NCBI RefSeq assembly: GCF_001411555.2
Contig: NC_049901.1
Span: 44,024,802-44,088,801, forward strand
Reading direction: 5' to 3'
Source: Juglans regia
Lineage: Eukaryota > Streptophyta > Magnoliopsida > Fagales > Juglandaceae
Length of the DNA stretch: 64,000 nucleotides
Below are positions 1-11,109 of the stretch, piece after piece. The notes under the pieces are model-generated. The model was not told where the DNA came from. It saw only the letters and a list, made by a program, of their open reading frames with translations, and ran no database searches. Positions within the stretch are counted from its first letter, which is position 1, and every line of letters begins with the position of its first letter. The position numbers and the translations under genes are program-made.

Positions 1-167
1 GCCCACTCCCATGAAAGAGTAGATGAACCTGCCATCGAAAAGAAGCACCAAATTAATAGTCGTGGGAGTCCCAAACTCTCGATGCAAGAGAAGCATGGGT
101 ACACCATCGATCAAAAGTAGATTGCAAGCTCTGATTCCAATTGAAAGAAAAAGAAAGAGAAAAAATG

Positions 168-190
168 GGGGGGGGGGGGGGGGGGGCGGG
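168..190 (+). repeat. G homopolymer tract
   Basis: An uninterrupted run of about 19 G is followed by CGGGG. It may form a G-quadruplex and is a likely place for assembly or length error. Confidence 0.85.
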
Positions 191-324
191 GAACCATTGA
201 ATCGCAAACTCGCAGTCGATACTAACTAGCTATGGAAGTGAATGGCTAATGTTGTGTGGGCGGGGAACCATTGAATCGCAAACTCGCAGTCGATACTAAC
301 TAGCTATGGAAGTGAATGGCTAAA
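187..324 (+). repeat. Tandem duplication, period 74 bp, two copies
   Basis: A block of about 64 bp beginning CGGGGAACCATTGAATCGC occurs at 187 and again at 261, identical by eye, with a roughly 10-bp linker. The perfect identity suggests a recent local duplication, or an assembly artefact next to the G run. Confidence 0.85.
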
Positions 325-750
325 CTCCACAACATCAATTACGGGCTCCCATCAAATCAATTCCTCTGAAGAGAAAACCCAACAAAACCCCAGCACAGCA
401 CGCCATCACCCATAATTTAATGAAGAATTTTCCGGCCCCACGGGAAAACACAACAACCCAAACTCCACTCGAACAAACAAGACCAGAATTATCTACCATA
501 GCAAGCATTCACATCGAAAGTTAAAAATGAAAGCAAAAATACTGTTATTTAAATCAACTAAACTAATGTCCTGATTTCGAACTTCAATTATAACCAAGAA
601 TAATTTGACCCACTTACATTAAGATGAAAATATAGATAATAATTACAGCATTAAATTCAAAACATCCGTACGAACTTCATTTAATACCCATTATCTATTT
701 GAATTCCCATACAAATAGAACATACTGAATAAATTTGCAAATTTTAGTAC

Positions 751-1064
751 CAAGGAGCGGGAAGCTGAAAGGAATTCACATCGAGCTCCAACCCAGAACC
801 GCCATCGAACCCGGAAACGATATCGGCCGCAAGATTGACTCTGGTGATCGGGTTGGATACCCAAGCTGATTCAGAATCCACGAAAAGGGAGAGAGAAGAA
901 GCTGGGGATGGAGCTGAAGGTGGTGGAGAAATGGGAACGTGGTGGCTCCACTGGTTGAGCATCCATACGGAGTATACTACGATTGAAACCCCAACGAAAG
1001 CCTGAAGAAAATTCAGGAACTTGAGGACGAAAGCAAAGGAAATGTGGCAACAATTGGGTCGCAT
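751..1064 (-). CDS. Tetraspanin-like membrane protein, exon 1 only (partial)
   Basis: The reading frame starts at the ATG complementary to 1062-1064, giving MRPNCCHISFAFVLKFLNF. A hydrophobic helix (residues about 8-36) follows, then a Pro/Ser-rich loop. The frame ends at LPAPW, where a splice donor (G|GTACTA, GT at 750-749) splits the Trp codon. Plant tetraspanins of the TET18/19 type, as I recall them, begin with a similar Cys-Cys then FLNFLQA helix and have an intron at the same P-W-F position before the second helix; the family has four membrane helices. An in-frame ATG upstream (1142) would add 26 residues but destroys the typical N-terminus. Remaining exons are not visible and must lie beyond the left end. 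The family assignment is from one helix and the exon border, so it is moderate. Confidence 0.55.
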
Positions 1065-3200
1065 TTGCAACAATTGGGGTTGAAACTTTTTAGAAGTCAG
1101 AGGCAAAATGGGTGTCGAAATTGAAAAACCTAACACAATCACAAATGAGAGAATTCACAGAGAGAGAGAGATGAGATCGTGTGTGTGTATTGCTTTTGTC
1201 GTTCAGTATTTTCGTGCCTCTTATTTGATTCTATTTTGCGTGAGGGAAACAAACTTTTTGGGACGAATTTACGTTCTACACTTTCTATCAAAATGATTAA
1301 CTTCACATAAAACACCTTTGCTTTATCAACAAATTGTAAAATGTAAGTTCATTGGAAAGATGAAAAGATTGTTTTTTCTCTTTAATTGAGAATATAATAA
1401 TCAATAGTTTCTTATGTGAATTGAAAAAATTTTAAGAGTGTTACCGTCGTAAAAATAAATATATAAATTGATATGATTGCATATTGAAAAATTTTAAATA
1501 TAAACCTCACATTCTTGTACATCTATTTGAAAATATATCATTTTACTTTTTTATCCATGTAATGAAAATAATTTCAGACATGTTTATAAGTAAAATATGA
1601 TAAAAATATAAAATGACATGCCTTTGAGAAGTTATTTGAATTTAAAGATGAGTTGAGATGATTTACGAATAGTAGAATAAAAGTTAAATTATTTATTATA
1701 TTTTATGTAAAAATTTAGGAAAATTGTTTTGAAATTTGAAAAAGTTGAATTGTTTATTATATTTTATGTAGAAATTTAAGAAAGTTGTAATGATGAGATG
1801 AGGTGGGTTGAGATGAGTTACGAATACAAATGAGACCTAAATGAATATGTAAGGTGTAGGACTTATGAGTAGCACTACTCTTGCATATGATACATTAAAT
1901 TTACTTTATTATAAAAATAATTTTTTAATCTAATATATGTTTAAATCACATCAATTTATAAAGCATTTCTGATAACAAAAACTAAAAGTAGATAAAGCAT
2001 TTGTAATTCAATATACCGATTATTTATCATCAATTCAATCACAGCGGTTGAAATTGAATTCCAGTAAGGCCTGTCCCACCAAAAGGCTGTTGAGAATTTG
2101 ATAAAAGGATATCCGGATTGGATACTTTCAGTTATGGATATTCTCGTCTTCACAATCACTGTTGGTCAGTGAGAGCATTCTGGGCCGAGTAGCATCCTCA
2201 AGCCCATGATTTGTATTTGCTTGAGCCCATTCTCTAGATTTCGACTTCTTTACAGATTGTTAATAAGATGATTTTTATAAAAAAAAATATAATTATAAAT
2301 GATTTTGCCTATTAATACATACATTTATTTAATATGATTGGTCAGAAAGTAGATTTTATTAAAAATAATACTAATTTAAATTTAAAATATAAAGACAATA
2401 ACATTAATACGCAGAATTATATACAAACTTACTTATACATAGTAAAACTCTTTTTATAATTCTCTATCCAAAGTTTATTATTTTCTGACACAATGCCTCA
2501 ACTTAATTCACTACCAGTAGTGAATCACTCTCAATCAATAGATCAAAGATTCCCAGAGGAAGACAGATTTGAAGACCCCGAAAGATAGCAAAAAAAAAAA
2601 AAAAAAAAGCTCCATTTTAATTAATCAATTCAGGCCGAAAAAAAAAACATGAATAAAAAATAACAATAATAGATTCTAATTGCTAACCATAAATAAAACC
2701 TACTAAAGGTGTCAATTTAAACATTTACACAAAACAAATTAATTAATTCATCATTGTTCTTAAAACAGTTAGAAACTCCCGTGGATCAAAACATTTGCGC
2801 TGATGAATGAAAAATCATGCGTTAAGATAATGACGTACGTTGCAATATTTAATAGAATTATGTGAGTTTATTAACAATAAATTTTTATTTTATAAAATCA
2901 TTTTTTAATTTCACAGAAAAATATAAAATAATTATAAAAGAGATTATTCCGGAACGTTTTATCTACATTAATTTATGTTAGAAATTTTATTTATTTTTTA
3001 GTTTTCTTAATAAACCAGTGACATGGTATATATAAGTACCAAATCAATAAAATAAAGTTAATTAGGATATAACTAAGATACAACATATTTCATAATATAT
3101 ATTATAAAACAATTCTTCTAGAGACAACCGGCTTGCGTCCCCGATGCGGCACCTGCCATCATCCGCTAATATTAAAATAAAAATGAAATATAAAAAATAA
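1065..3200. other. Intergenic, AT-rich with MITE remnants
   Basis: This holds the probable promoter and 5'UTR of the tetraspanin-like gene, a GA run near 1160, a foldback MITE copy (1629-1838, listed) and part of a second MITE family near 1880-1965. No gene is seen. Confidence 0.5.
1629..1838 (+). mobile_element. MITE family A copy (gagttgagatgag-type)
   Basis: Contains the family hallmarks: ends rich in TGAGTTGAGATGA, a core TTGAATTGTTTATTATATTTT, and a closing TTGTAATGATGAGATGAG before 'acgaatacaaatgagacc'. The same core recurs at 12.6, 27.2, 49.5 and 50.5 kb. No transposase; a non-autonomous element. Ends are approximate. Confidence 0.6.
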
Positions 3201-3209
3201 AAAAATCAT

Positions 3210-3870
3210 TGGATTCTCCCACTCCTTTGGATCCCACCCCATTAGTGATATCACGAAGTTTGCTTTCCTCTTGCTTTAACTTCTTTCGAGCTTTGATTAG
3301 AGGCAAGATTATTTCAGCCTGACTCTTCAAGATATTCGAGTATCTCTTCCAACGATTTCTGAACAACAACTTCCCCAACCTTGGCCAGCTATAGAACACA
3401 GTGAACTACTCGTAATTGATAATAAGTTCAACTTGAATGCGTTCAACTTCTCTAATCGTGCTATTGTTGATATCGCCGAAAGCCATGCGAATGAATAAGG
3501 AAAAAACCGCATGGTGGATATGATTGAACACACGAACAGGCTGATCGCCATGCAAGAAACACTGGTTGAAGCTATTAACCAATCATGTTCCCAAGATCTG
3601 CTTGCGTTCCAGAGAGTAAGATTTCACTCTGGCAGGGTGGAGAACTTCAGAGTTGAGATTACGACGAAGAACACGCCAAGTCTAGCCGTAGGGAGATCCA
3701 CCAATATCCTTGCGGTTATTACTGACAATGAAGCTAAGAGGGACGATCGAAGGATAGCTCGAGCTAGAAGGCGGCACTGTTTCGGACAAGGGCTTCATGG
3801 GCGCCCGAGTAGGAGGTGATGAAAACGATGGGTTTAGAGCCAATATGGAGAGTAGTGATGGGCCTAGATA
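3210..3870 (-). pseudogene. Cytochrome P450 pseudogene fragment, CYP89A-like
   Basis: Read on the minus strand from about 3870, the frame gives a P450 middle region: PITTLHIGSKPIVFIT, GAHEALVRNSAAF, then [20 protein letters not shown], then PVRVFNHIHHAVFSLF, MAFGD, and finally FYSWPRLGKLLFRNRWKRYS followed by LPLIKARKKLKQEE. This order and wording match the B/C/D-helix to F/G-loop part of plant CYP89A-type enzymes (ER-anchored monooxygenases). At least four stop codons interrupt it (after NSAAF, after SPYG, in ILGT*LVN, and in NYE*F). The N-terminal anchor and the entire C-terminal half with the I-helix, ExxR and haem-binding Cys are absent. It is a dead, 5'- and 3'-truncated copy. The plus-strand reading frame over the same bases (3511-3819) is an antisense shadow. 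Confidence 0.8.
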
Positions 3871-3899
3871 ATTAGATTCTATTCCACCAATCACCACGT

Positions 3900-5800
3900 C
3901 CTTCGTGTTCGCACCTAGATTCTATTCAATCCAACTTGCTCCTACAAAACCCAGTCTCTCACTCCCATTGCGTCCCCCCATTAATTCCTTGCTTTCCCTC
4001 TCTCTCTAGCTAGATTCGTCGAGAAGGTTCTCTCTCATCCATTTGTCGAAAGCCACGTGTTCAGACCTTTGTTCACTTCCTCAATCTTCTTAATAAATAG
4101 TTTAGTCAGTAATCTTTTTAGTTTTTTGTTTCTGAAGTTAGTTTCATTTTATTTTAAGCTTAAATATTCCTTTTGTCGCTTATATCTCTTTAGATTAAAA
4201 AGGGGAAAAATGAGATCAAGCAAGGTACAGTACCAAAACAAGTTCGTGCTGTTTCTAACGACACCCATTAGGATTCTAGACAAAACAAGGGACTGCTGTT
4301 TCAAATGGGAGAAAGAAATCGAAGGCGAAGACGAAATCAAATGGGAAAGGCGGGAACAAATTCGAAGGAAAATGAAAAAATAAATAAAATGGTGTCGTTT
4401 TTGTTTACCACGTGGGAGACGATGCTGTGGTGAGGATGCAAACCATTTGTATATAGAATTTTTTATTATAAAATATTGGTATTTATTATAAAATGATGTT
4501 ATTACAAAAATGCTCGTCTTTTTAAAGATTACTAATATTTAAAGTGATGTGTAAAGTGACACATTTGTCTAACAATTTACGTAGCTGGCGTCGAATTATA
4601 TGGTTTTTGTCGGACTGAATGCATGGGTGCATTGCCCTTTCAGATGGTCATATATATCAGAAACGTCAAAAGTACTACTGTGTACGTAGCCAATTGGAGC
4701 TTTGCAATTAAGGAGGTAAATTTTAATTGACTGGGAATTCAATGGCCGAAAACTTCGTTGAGCTATCAATCCTCCTTAACTACTACTGGAACGTCTGACG
4801 TTTTTGGGAGTACTCCATATATTGTCTTCATGATATTATGCAGGTTACATCCTGTAATTAAGGACTTACGACAATATATATATATATATATATATTTATA
4901 TTTCTAATACAACTGATGAAAATTACCTGTAAAACATATGATTAAGTATGATCATGATCGAGAAGGAAAAAATTAAATTAAATTCAGATAAATTTGATAT
5001 ATATAAGGTAACTCTTTTAATAACGAAGTAAGTTGGAAGAAAGTCATAATTACTTGTTTATTAAACTTGTATAACATATAATGCATTTGGATAAATTTAG
5101 AGAAATATTACAGTCATAAAATAAAAATTATATAAAAATAAATTTATAAATTAACATGATTTTATATGATTCGTTAAATTTATTTTATATTAAAAATAAT
5201 TTTATAATCTAATATATGATCACATTAAATGATATCAATTTATAAATTTAATTACTTTATAAGATCATCTTGTGGTTAAAAAATCTCTCATAAACTTAAT
5301 ATGTTCTAATATTTATTTAAACTCGGTCAGCTAGGTAAATTTTGAATTTCAGTTATCCTTTTTTTTTTTTGAAACGAGGTCTCCCTCAATTATTGACTAA
5401 AGAGTCATGAAGTCACTTAACGAGTCAACACTAGTACAATCAAAAGCAAATAATAATGCGTTTGCATAGGTTATATATTAATACCTGGCCACCGGTACGA
5501 GCTAGCTAGGTGGATCTAGCTATATATTAACAAGTCACGATCATTTTGTAATTAATGGCCCCAACTCCTACTCCATCCTGCCGGGATTTTTTATTTATTT
5601 ATTTTTTTTAGGCAAGTTACATAATATTAATAATAGAAGCTGCATACATAAAGTTCTGAATATTAGAAATTAACAATATACATCATTGTTAGTTGGGATC
5701 CTTTCCATTATGAAATTGTAGTAGTGAAGGGGAAATTTGGACTAGAGAGATATTATCAAAGACTTGCATTGCCGCTACCCATTGCGTTAAGTTGTGAGCG
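3900..5800. other. Intergenic, AT-rich
   Basis: Contains a TA microsatellite (4875-4893), a MITE family B copy (5095-5275, listed), poly-T tracts and no recognised gene. The plus-strand frame at 4057-4383 is Phe/Lys-rich low-complexity sequence and has no family resemblance that I can see. Confidence 0.4.
5095..5275. mobile_element. MITE family B copy
   Basis: AT-rich foldback-like segment with the shared core TAAATTTATTTTATATTAAAAATAATTTTATAATCTAATATATGA (positions about 5165-5220) flanked by inverted 'aaatttataaattaacatgat'-like arms. The same core is found at 1890, 14236 and 15392. Non-coding; ends approximate. Confidence 0.5.
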
Positions 5801-5814
5801 CATTAATTTTAGAA

Positions 5815-6655
5815 TCGATGAATTTCTCTCGCCTTCCATTCCTTGAATGAGTTTAGATGGTATCTGATATCGTTAATGATTGAGCTCATAATCCATTTTT
5901 GGATTGGAGATATATTTAAGATTGTTTGGATAGTGACTCTTGAATCACATTCTAAGATTATTTTTCCCAGCTTCAACTTTTATGCTTCTTTAATGGCCAT
6001 TAAGACTGCTGATGCTTCTCTTACATTTGAGCTTACCCTGCTGATGAGATCAATTTTTGCAAATAATAAATTTCCATTATCTCCCCAGCAAAGAGATGCA
6101 AGAATAGTTCCCTCATTTCTAGTGGCCACATCAAATGTTATAAGATGATATCCATCAAGTTATCTTTCTTCATTTTCTTCAATCTAGTTTTCTTGTCCTG
6201 TCCATGCTCTTGTGTGCTGTTTAGAAAGTTTAAACACTAATTCGACATATATTGAAATTGAGGGTGTTGTAAGATCATGTTCAAAATGATTTCATAGGAA
6301 CCATAGTTGATCCATTGTAATGGTAGCAAAAATCTAAAAATCATGTTGCTCTTCTTCAAGAATTTTCAGACTGGATGATGGATTAATGATGATGTTAATC
6401 CAATTGGAGATGGGTTGACTTGCAAACTGAGAAGTATCAATTGGCCACTTAGAATGTCTCCACATTATTCTAGAAAAGATACAGTTTAGAAAGAGATGAG
6501 GGAGATCTTCAGGTTCAGTTTTGTAAAGGAGACATCGGATTTGGTTTTCATCCCGCCGGAATTGATAGTGGGAAACAATATCTCAGGCCACATTTCACAA
6601 TATATATTTCCGATTCTTTGTTTATGTCTAATTTATAATGAGCTTTTTCTTTTTT
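5815..6655 (-). pseudogene. LINE fragment: reverse-transcriptase zinc finger plus RNase H domain
   Basis: On the minus strand a frame reads EPEDLPHLFLNCIFSRIMW, the zf-RVT motif that follows the reverse transcriptase in plant LINEs. After several in-frame stops it continues with VATRNEGTILASLCWGDNG, then SSNVREASAVLMAIKEA and KLGKIILECDSRVTIQTI, which is the RVT_3 type RNase H fold (E in 'REA', D in 'CDS'). The reverse-transcriptase and endonuclease parts are missing, and multiple stops show that it is dead. It could alternatively be a detached 'putative ribonuclease H protein' of the kind common in plant genomes, itself LINE-derived. Confidence 0.75.
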
Positions 6656-6679
6656 CCTTTTTAATTATATGTCCCATTT

Positions 6680-7837
6680 GACCCAATATCTGTACCTCTT
6701 AAGTTCTTTATATCTGTGCGGTTCTTTTAATCAATATATAATAGAATATTGTAATACACATAGATCACAAGTATTAAATAAATAGGTATTTCCAAGAATG
6801 TAGAAGTACGTACTATATAATACATGTTCTACACCAGAATATATAACTGATATATATACTTGAAATAATTAGGACTTGTTTGGACGCAGCTTTGAGTATT
6901 TTTTAATTTTATAAATAGTAGTAAAATAACTAGTTTGAGTTAATATATTTTATTAAGTTTTGAGAAATGATAGAAAATAAGTTGAATAAAAATACTATAA
7001 AGTTTAAATATATATAATTTTTTTATTATTATTTTTATTTTAAAATTTGAAAAAATTGTATTGATTTTTATGTTTTGTTTTTAAGTTTGTAAAAATTATA
7101 ATGATTAGATAATTATTAGAGTAAAAAAATTAAATATTTAAAATTTAAAATTATTTTATTAACAAAAATGCTATATACATCACTACTTTTGTATATTTTT
7201 TATACACTCTATTAATATATAATTAATTGTGTTATTTTTTTTAATTTAAAATAATTATTTTGACTGATTATATTAATAAAATGTATAAAAAAAATATAAA
7301 AATAATTATATTTAACAGAACTTTTTTATCAAATATAAAATTATAAAATTTCTCATATTATTACCTACAACCTAAAGAAAAAAAAAAAAGAAAAAAAGAA
7401 AAACTACAGCGCCCCGAGTTAAAAAAGAAAAAAAATGATCAAAGATGTTGTGTTTTGTCGGAAAAATGGCTGAGGACACATTTCTTCTCAGACACTGATC
7501 ATGATCAGTGACAACTGAGCAATCCCATAGAAAGGACAGACAGCATCCTTACTAAATTGATGCGTGTAAATTGATGCGTGTTGAGATCTCTCACCAATAA
7601 TTAATAGATAAAAGGGGACAGAGGCGCAGAAAGTTACTCACCGGCCGGGGAAAATTGTATATGAATAAATATAGATAGAAGTTATTATTGAGAGTATTTA
7701 TTTTGTACATATGATGTGGTATCATTTAGACTATATATCTCTTCAAGTGAGTGTTGGAAACAAACAATCAGAAGTAGCCATGCAGTGAGTATAAAATGTG
7801 CATTATTATATTAGTTTCTCTCTAGTATTATTCATTG

Positions 7838-7879
<42 letters not shown>

Positions 7880-10800
7880 AATACTGTGCCTGCATGCTAA
7901 GGAGTACTGGGGATAGAGTAAAGAGTTCAGTGTTATGATGGATCAGGACTAATCGATCTTGACCTAGCTGGCCGCCTAGCTAGACCTTCTGCTTATTAAT
8001 TAGCAGATAATTTCGAAGTATGGCCATCATTAATTAGGGTACCTAACACCCCGAGGAGAAAACAAAACCTACGTTCATCAAATAAAGGTTATCAATTCAC
8101 AACCTAATTATCTTAATTAACATCTAATATAATAGGTACTTTAATAGGTACTTTAAAAATATTTATAAATAATAATAAAATATCAAATAGTATTAATAAA
8201 AAATAATAATAAAATAGAGAATAGTACTAGTATTCTGAGAGTACTCCTTCATTATATGCAGACGGTGCTGGTGCTGGTGCTGGTGGGATAACTCCACTGA
8301 AAATGAAGGCTCATGACCATCATAGTTAGATATTACCACTTCAAGGTTGAAGACATGAGATATAATATTTTGCTAGCAATAATTCATGTTGGATTAATGA
8401 ATCAGCTAAGATCGAAGTTGGATGTCATTATTGTACTGCATGGATTCGTAACAATATTGTAGAATACAGAAGCCTGAACAGTGACTGATCAAAATCATAT
8501 ACAGTGAACTTATGTCACGAAGACTTTGAGGCCCAAAGCTCTTCTTTTTGCTCATTACGTTCGGTGTGCATTTATTGACAAGATATTTGTCTGTATATGG
8601 TAGTTGGAGTCAGTCAGTACGTAATTACCCCCGACCTGCGCAACCCTATTTTCAAACACAGAGAGAGAGAGAGAGAGAGATGGATTTGATCAGCTAGTAC
8701 TGCTGCGTCTAGCCACATTTATGTTATTCACATGGCTGTTAACCATTAGATCTCTAGGGTCTTCTGCCGACATATATAATAAATAAACAGTACTGGAATA
8801 TTATATTTATATAATTTTTAGACAAGTACGCATATATATATTTAATTAACTCGTTTATCATGCATCTTAATTGCTTAATTAAATCTTTGGAAAAAAATAA
8901 CCTCGCTTGCATTATGAGTTAAGATTTGTCAGTAATTAATATCTTTGGTGGATTAATAATATTAGTGCTTAATTCTTTTTAGAACTCGTACTGCCAATTT
9001 AGCCAGCTAGCTAGGGTGTCTTAATGCAGTGAACAAGACAACATACTAATGCATGCAATTTGCAGTAAACAAGACAACGAACCTAATAATTTCATGATGA
9101 TAATTAAAAGCAAACTTATCGGTCAACAGAAATTGTATGAGGAAGAGAAGTTTAGCATGGAATCATATATACAGCTTGTAGATCAAAGAAAATTATTGAC
9201 TTTGAATCCTTTTGACTGTCAAGTTAATTAGCAATATAATTAGATTCGTCGGATAAAGAATATATATTATCTCTCATATTGTAACGGGTGGAATATATTG
9301 ACGATCATCATCACGTACGTACGTACAGCCAAACCCTCATGAGAAAAAAGATACAAATTTCTGTCTCAAATTAATTAACAGGTTCCCATGAATACAACCT
9401 GCATATTTCATGGACAACATTAGTATCAGATCATGTAAAAGGTCATATGAGTGAAAAGTTATGTTTCTTTGATCAGAACGTCGACAGATCTTCTTATGTT
9501 CCTTACCACTTTGCCTGCTGCATGCATGTGTACAAATTTAACTAATTGTAAGGATTCGGATCCGGATCATCCACCTAAAAATATCAATATTTACAAAATA
9601 AGCTGCTGTGTATAATATACATGAGTTGCCAACATATATATGCATATATAACCTTGCATGTGACCCTGAGCATATATATATGAGTGGATTCAGGTGTCCT
9701 ACGTACGATTAGTATAAACGAGCTAGATGATCAGAGAGAGATCCAGAGAGGATTGAGATGATCACAGTACCGTACCCTCTCGGTATGCTTGGCTTTTTGT
9801 TATAATAAATTTCAGAGGAAAATCTAGATAATGATCGATGAAGATTCATGACGTTTGTTGACATATGTATGATGCAGATACAAGTTAAAAGCCGAGAAAG
9901 GGAAGCTAGCTGCAGACTGATCGTGATTACGAGTTGATCAACAGCCTTATTGTTAGGATACAGTGTCACCAAGATCGTCATTTACGTGTTTGATAAGAAA
10001 AAAAAAAAAAAAACAGTTGAAATCATGAAAATCATAGCTAAACGCTCAAATTGGCAAAGTTTACATTTGTACGTAAATCCAGTGTAAGAAAGATGAATAT
10101 TTATAAAGAGTTATTTATAATAAAAATGATTATTTATGATGAGAATAAATTTATTTTAATAAAAAAATAATTATTTTATCAAAAAATAACTAACAATAAA
10201 TAAATAATTTTTTTTAGTAATCCCAAAAGTATTTAATTCCGTCATGCACTATATATTGTTATTATTCCAAAATGCAGATTAATGTTCGTGTATTTGAACT
10301 GATGATTAATTTCTTGTGTAGAGAGCAATAACCCTGCGGATTAGGTCAAATTTGCCTCCCAAAGTATCTCATTCTTTCTTTTTCCAACAATCTTAATTGA
10401 AGATTAATTACAAATGGAAAAAATGGGTGATATTTTATAGATTATATATAAAGTAATGTTACATGTATTTATAATTTTACACACAATACGTTATAGTACT
10501 TATTGAGTAAAAGAGACCCATTTTATCAGTTTTTTATTTTTTAGTTCGATTTTTAAATTTTAAATTTCATAATATTCAGTATATCAATAACTGACACGCC
10601 AGCATATATTGTCATGTAAATAAAACTTATAAGTATAAATAATAGCATTTTCCTTCTATATATCCTCCTACATGCAATATAACATGCACATATATAATTG
10701 ATATATACATTTTGTTCTTAAGTTTGACCTAATTTTTCTGATCTCTCACACACAAGGTCTATAACAGGAAACATAATGATCTCTTATATGCGTGTCATGT

Positions 10801-10980
10801 ATATGGTCATTAATAAGCCAACAACTCCCAAATCCATATCCTTACAAAAACCAGCTCCTAGCTAGCTTTCTAGCGTTGTGTTCATCCCTTTCTCGAGCAA
10901 GTAGAAAAAGGTCCATTTATTAGGCCTTCTAAATATATAAACGTTACATCAAAAGAAAAAGATTGTGGGGATCATCATGA
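6680..10980. other. Long intergenic stretch, no gene recognised
   Basis: About 4.3 kb of AT-rich sequence. Items visible: a MITE A-like segment (6868-7130), a foldback segment (7162-7325, listed), a palindrome CACTGATCATGATCAGTG near 7493, AT microsatellites around 7836-7880, GCTGGT triplets near 8266, a GA run (8662-8680) and several GTAC/ACGT runs near 9315. The open frames here are short, AT-biased and resemble nothing known to me. Confidence 0.45.
7162..7325. mobile_element. Foldback MITE-like element
   Basis: The left arm 'atacatcactacttttgtatattttttatacac' is mirrored by a right arm 'gtataaaaaaaatataaaaataattatat', giving a 160-bp AT-rich hairpin. No coding capacity. Ends are approximate. 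Confidence 0.4.
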
Positions 10981-11008
10981 GTGATCACAATTCACACCTT
11001 ATTAACCC

Positions 11009-11015
11009 TATAAAA
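11009..11015 (+). promoter_or_regulatory. TATA box of the plus-strand GDSL gene
   Basis: TATAAAA (CCC-TATAAAA-CG) lies 95 bp before the first ATG. A start site near 11040 would give a 5'UTR of about 70 nt. Confidence 0.55.
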
Positions 11016-11109
11016 CGATGCCCACAGCTCTCCTCTCTTCACAAGGAGTATCCTGCAGGCCAGAATCCTCTAATATATAGCGAGATAGAGAAAGCGCTGA
11101 TCAAAAGAA

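Larger units (their letters stand above)
1..750. other. Left flank: presumed first intron of tetraspanin-like gene
   Basis: No further exon of the tetraspanin-like gene could be recognised here on the minus strand, so the rest of that gene probably lies beyond the left edge. The stretch holds a long G run and a short tandem duplication (listed separately); otherwise it is AT-rich and has no recognisable coding potential. Confidence 0.4.

Noticed and set aside
744..1142. Longer tetraspanin-like frame starting at 1142 and ending at 744
   Set aside because: The extra 26 N-terminal residues do not fit the family, and the frame end lies beyond a good splice donor at 750-749.
3511..3819. Plus-strand open frame of 102 codons
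   Set aside because: It lies antisense to the P450 pseudogene, whose minus-strand reading has clear family motifs.
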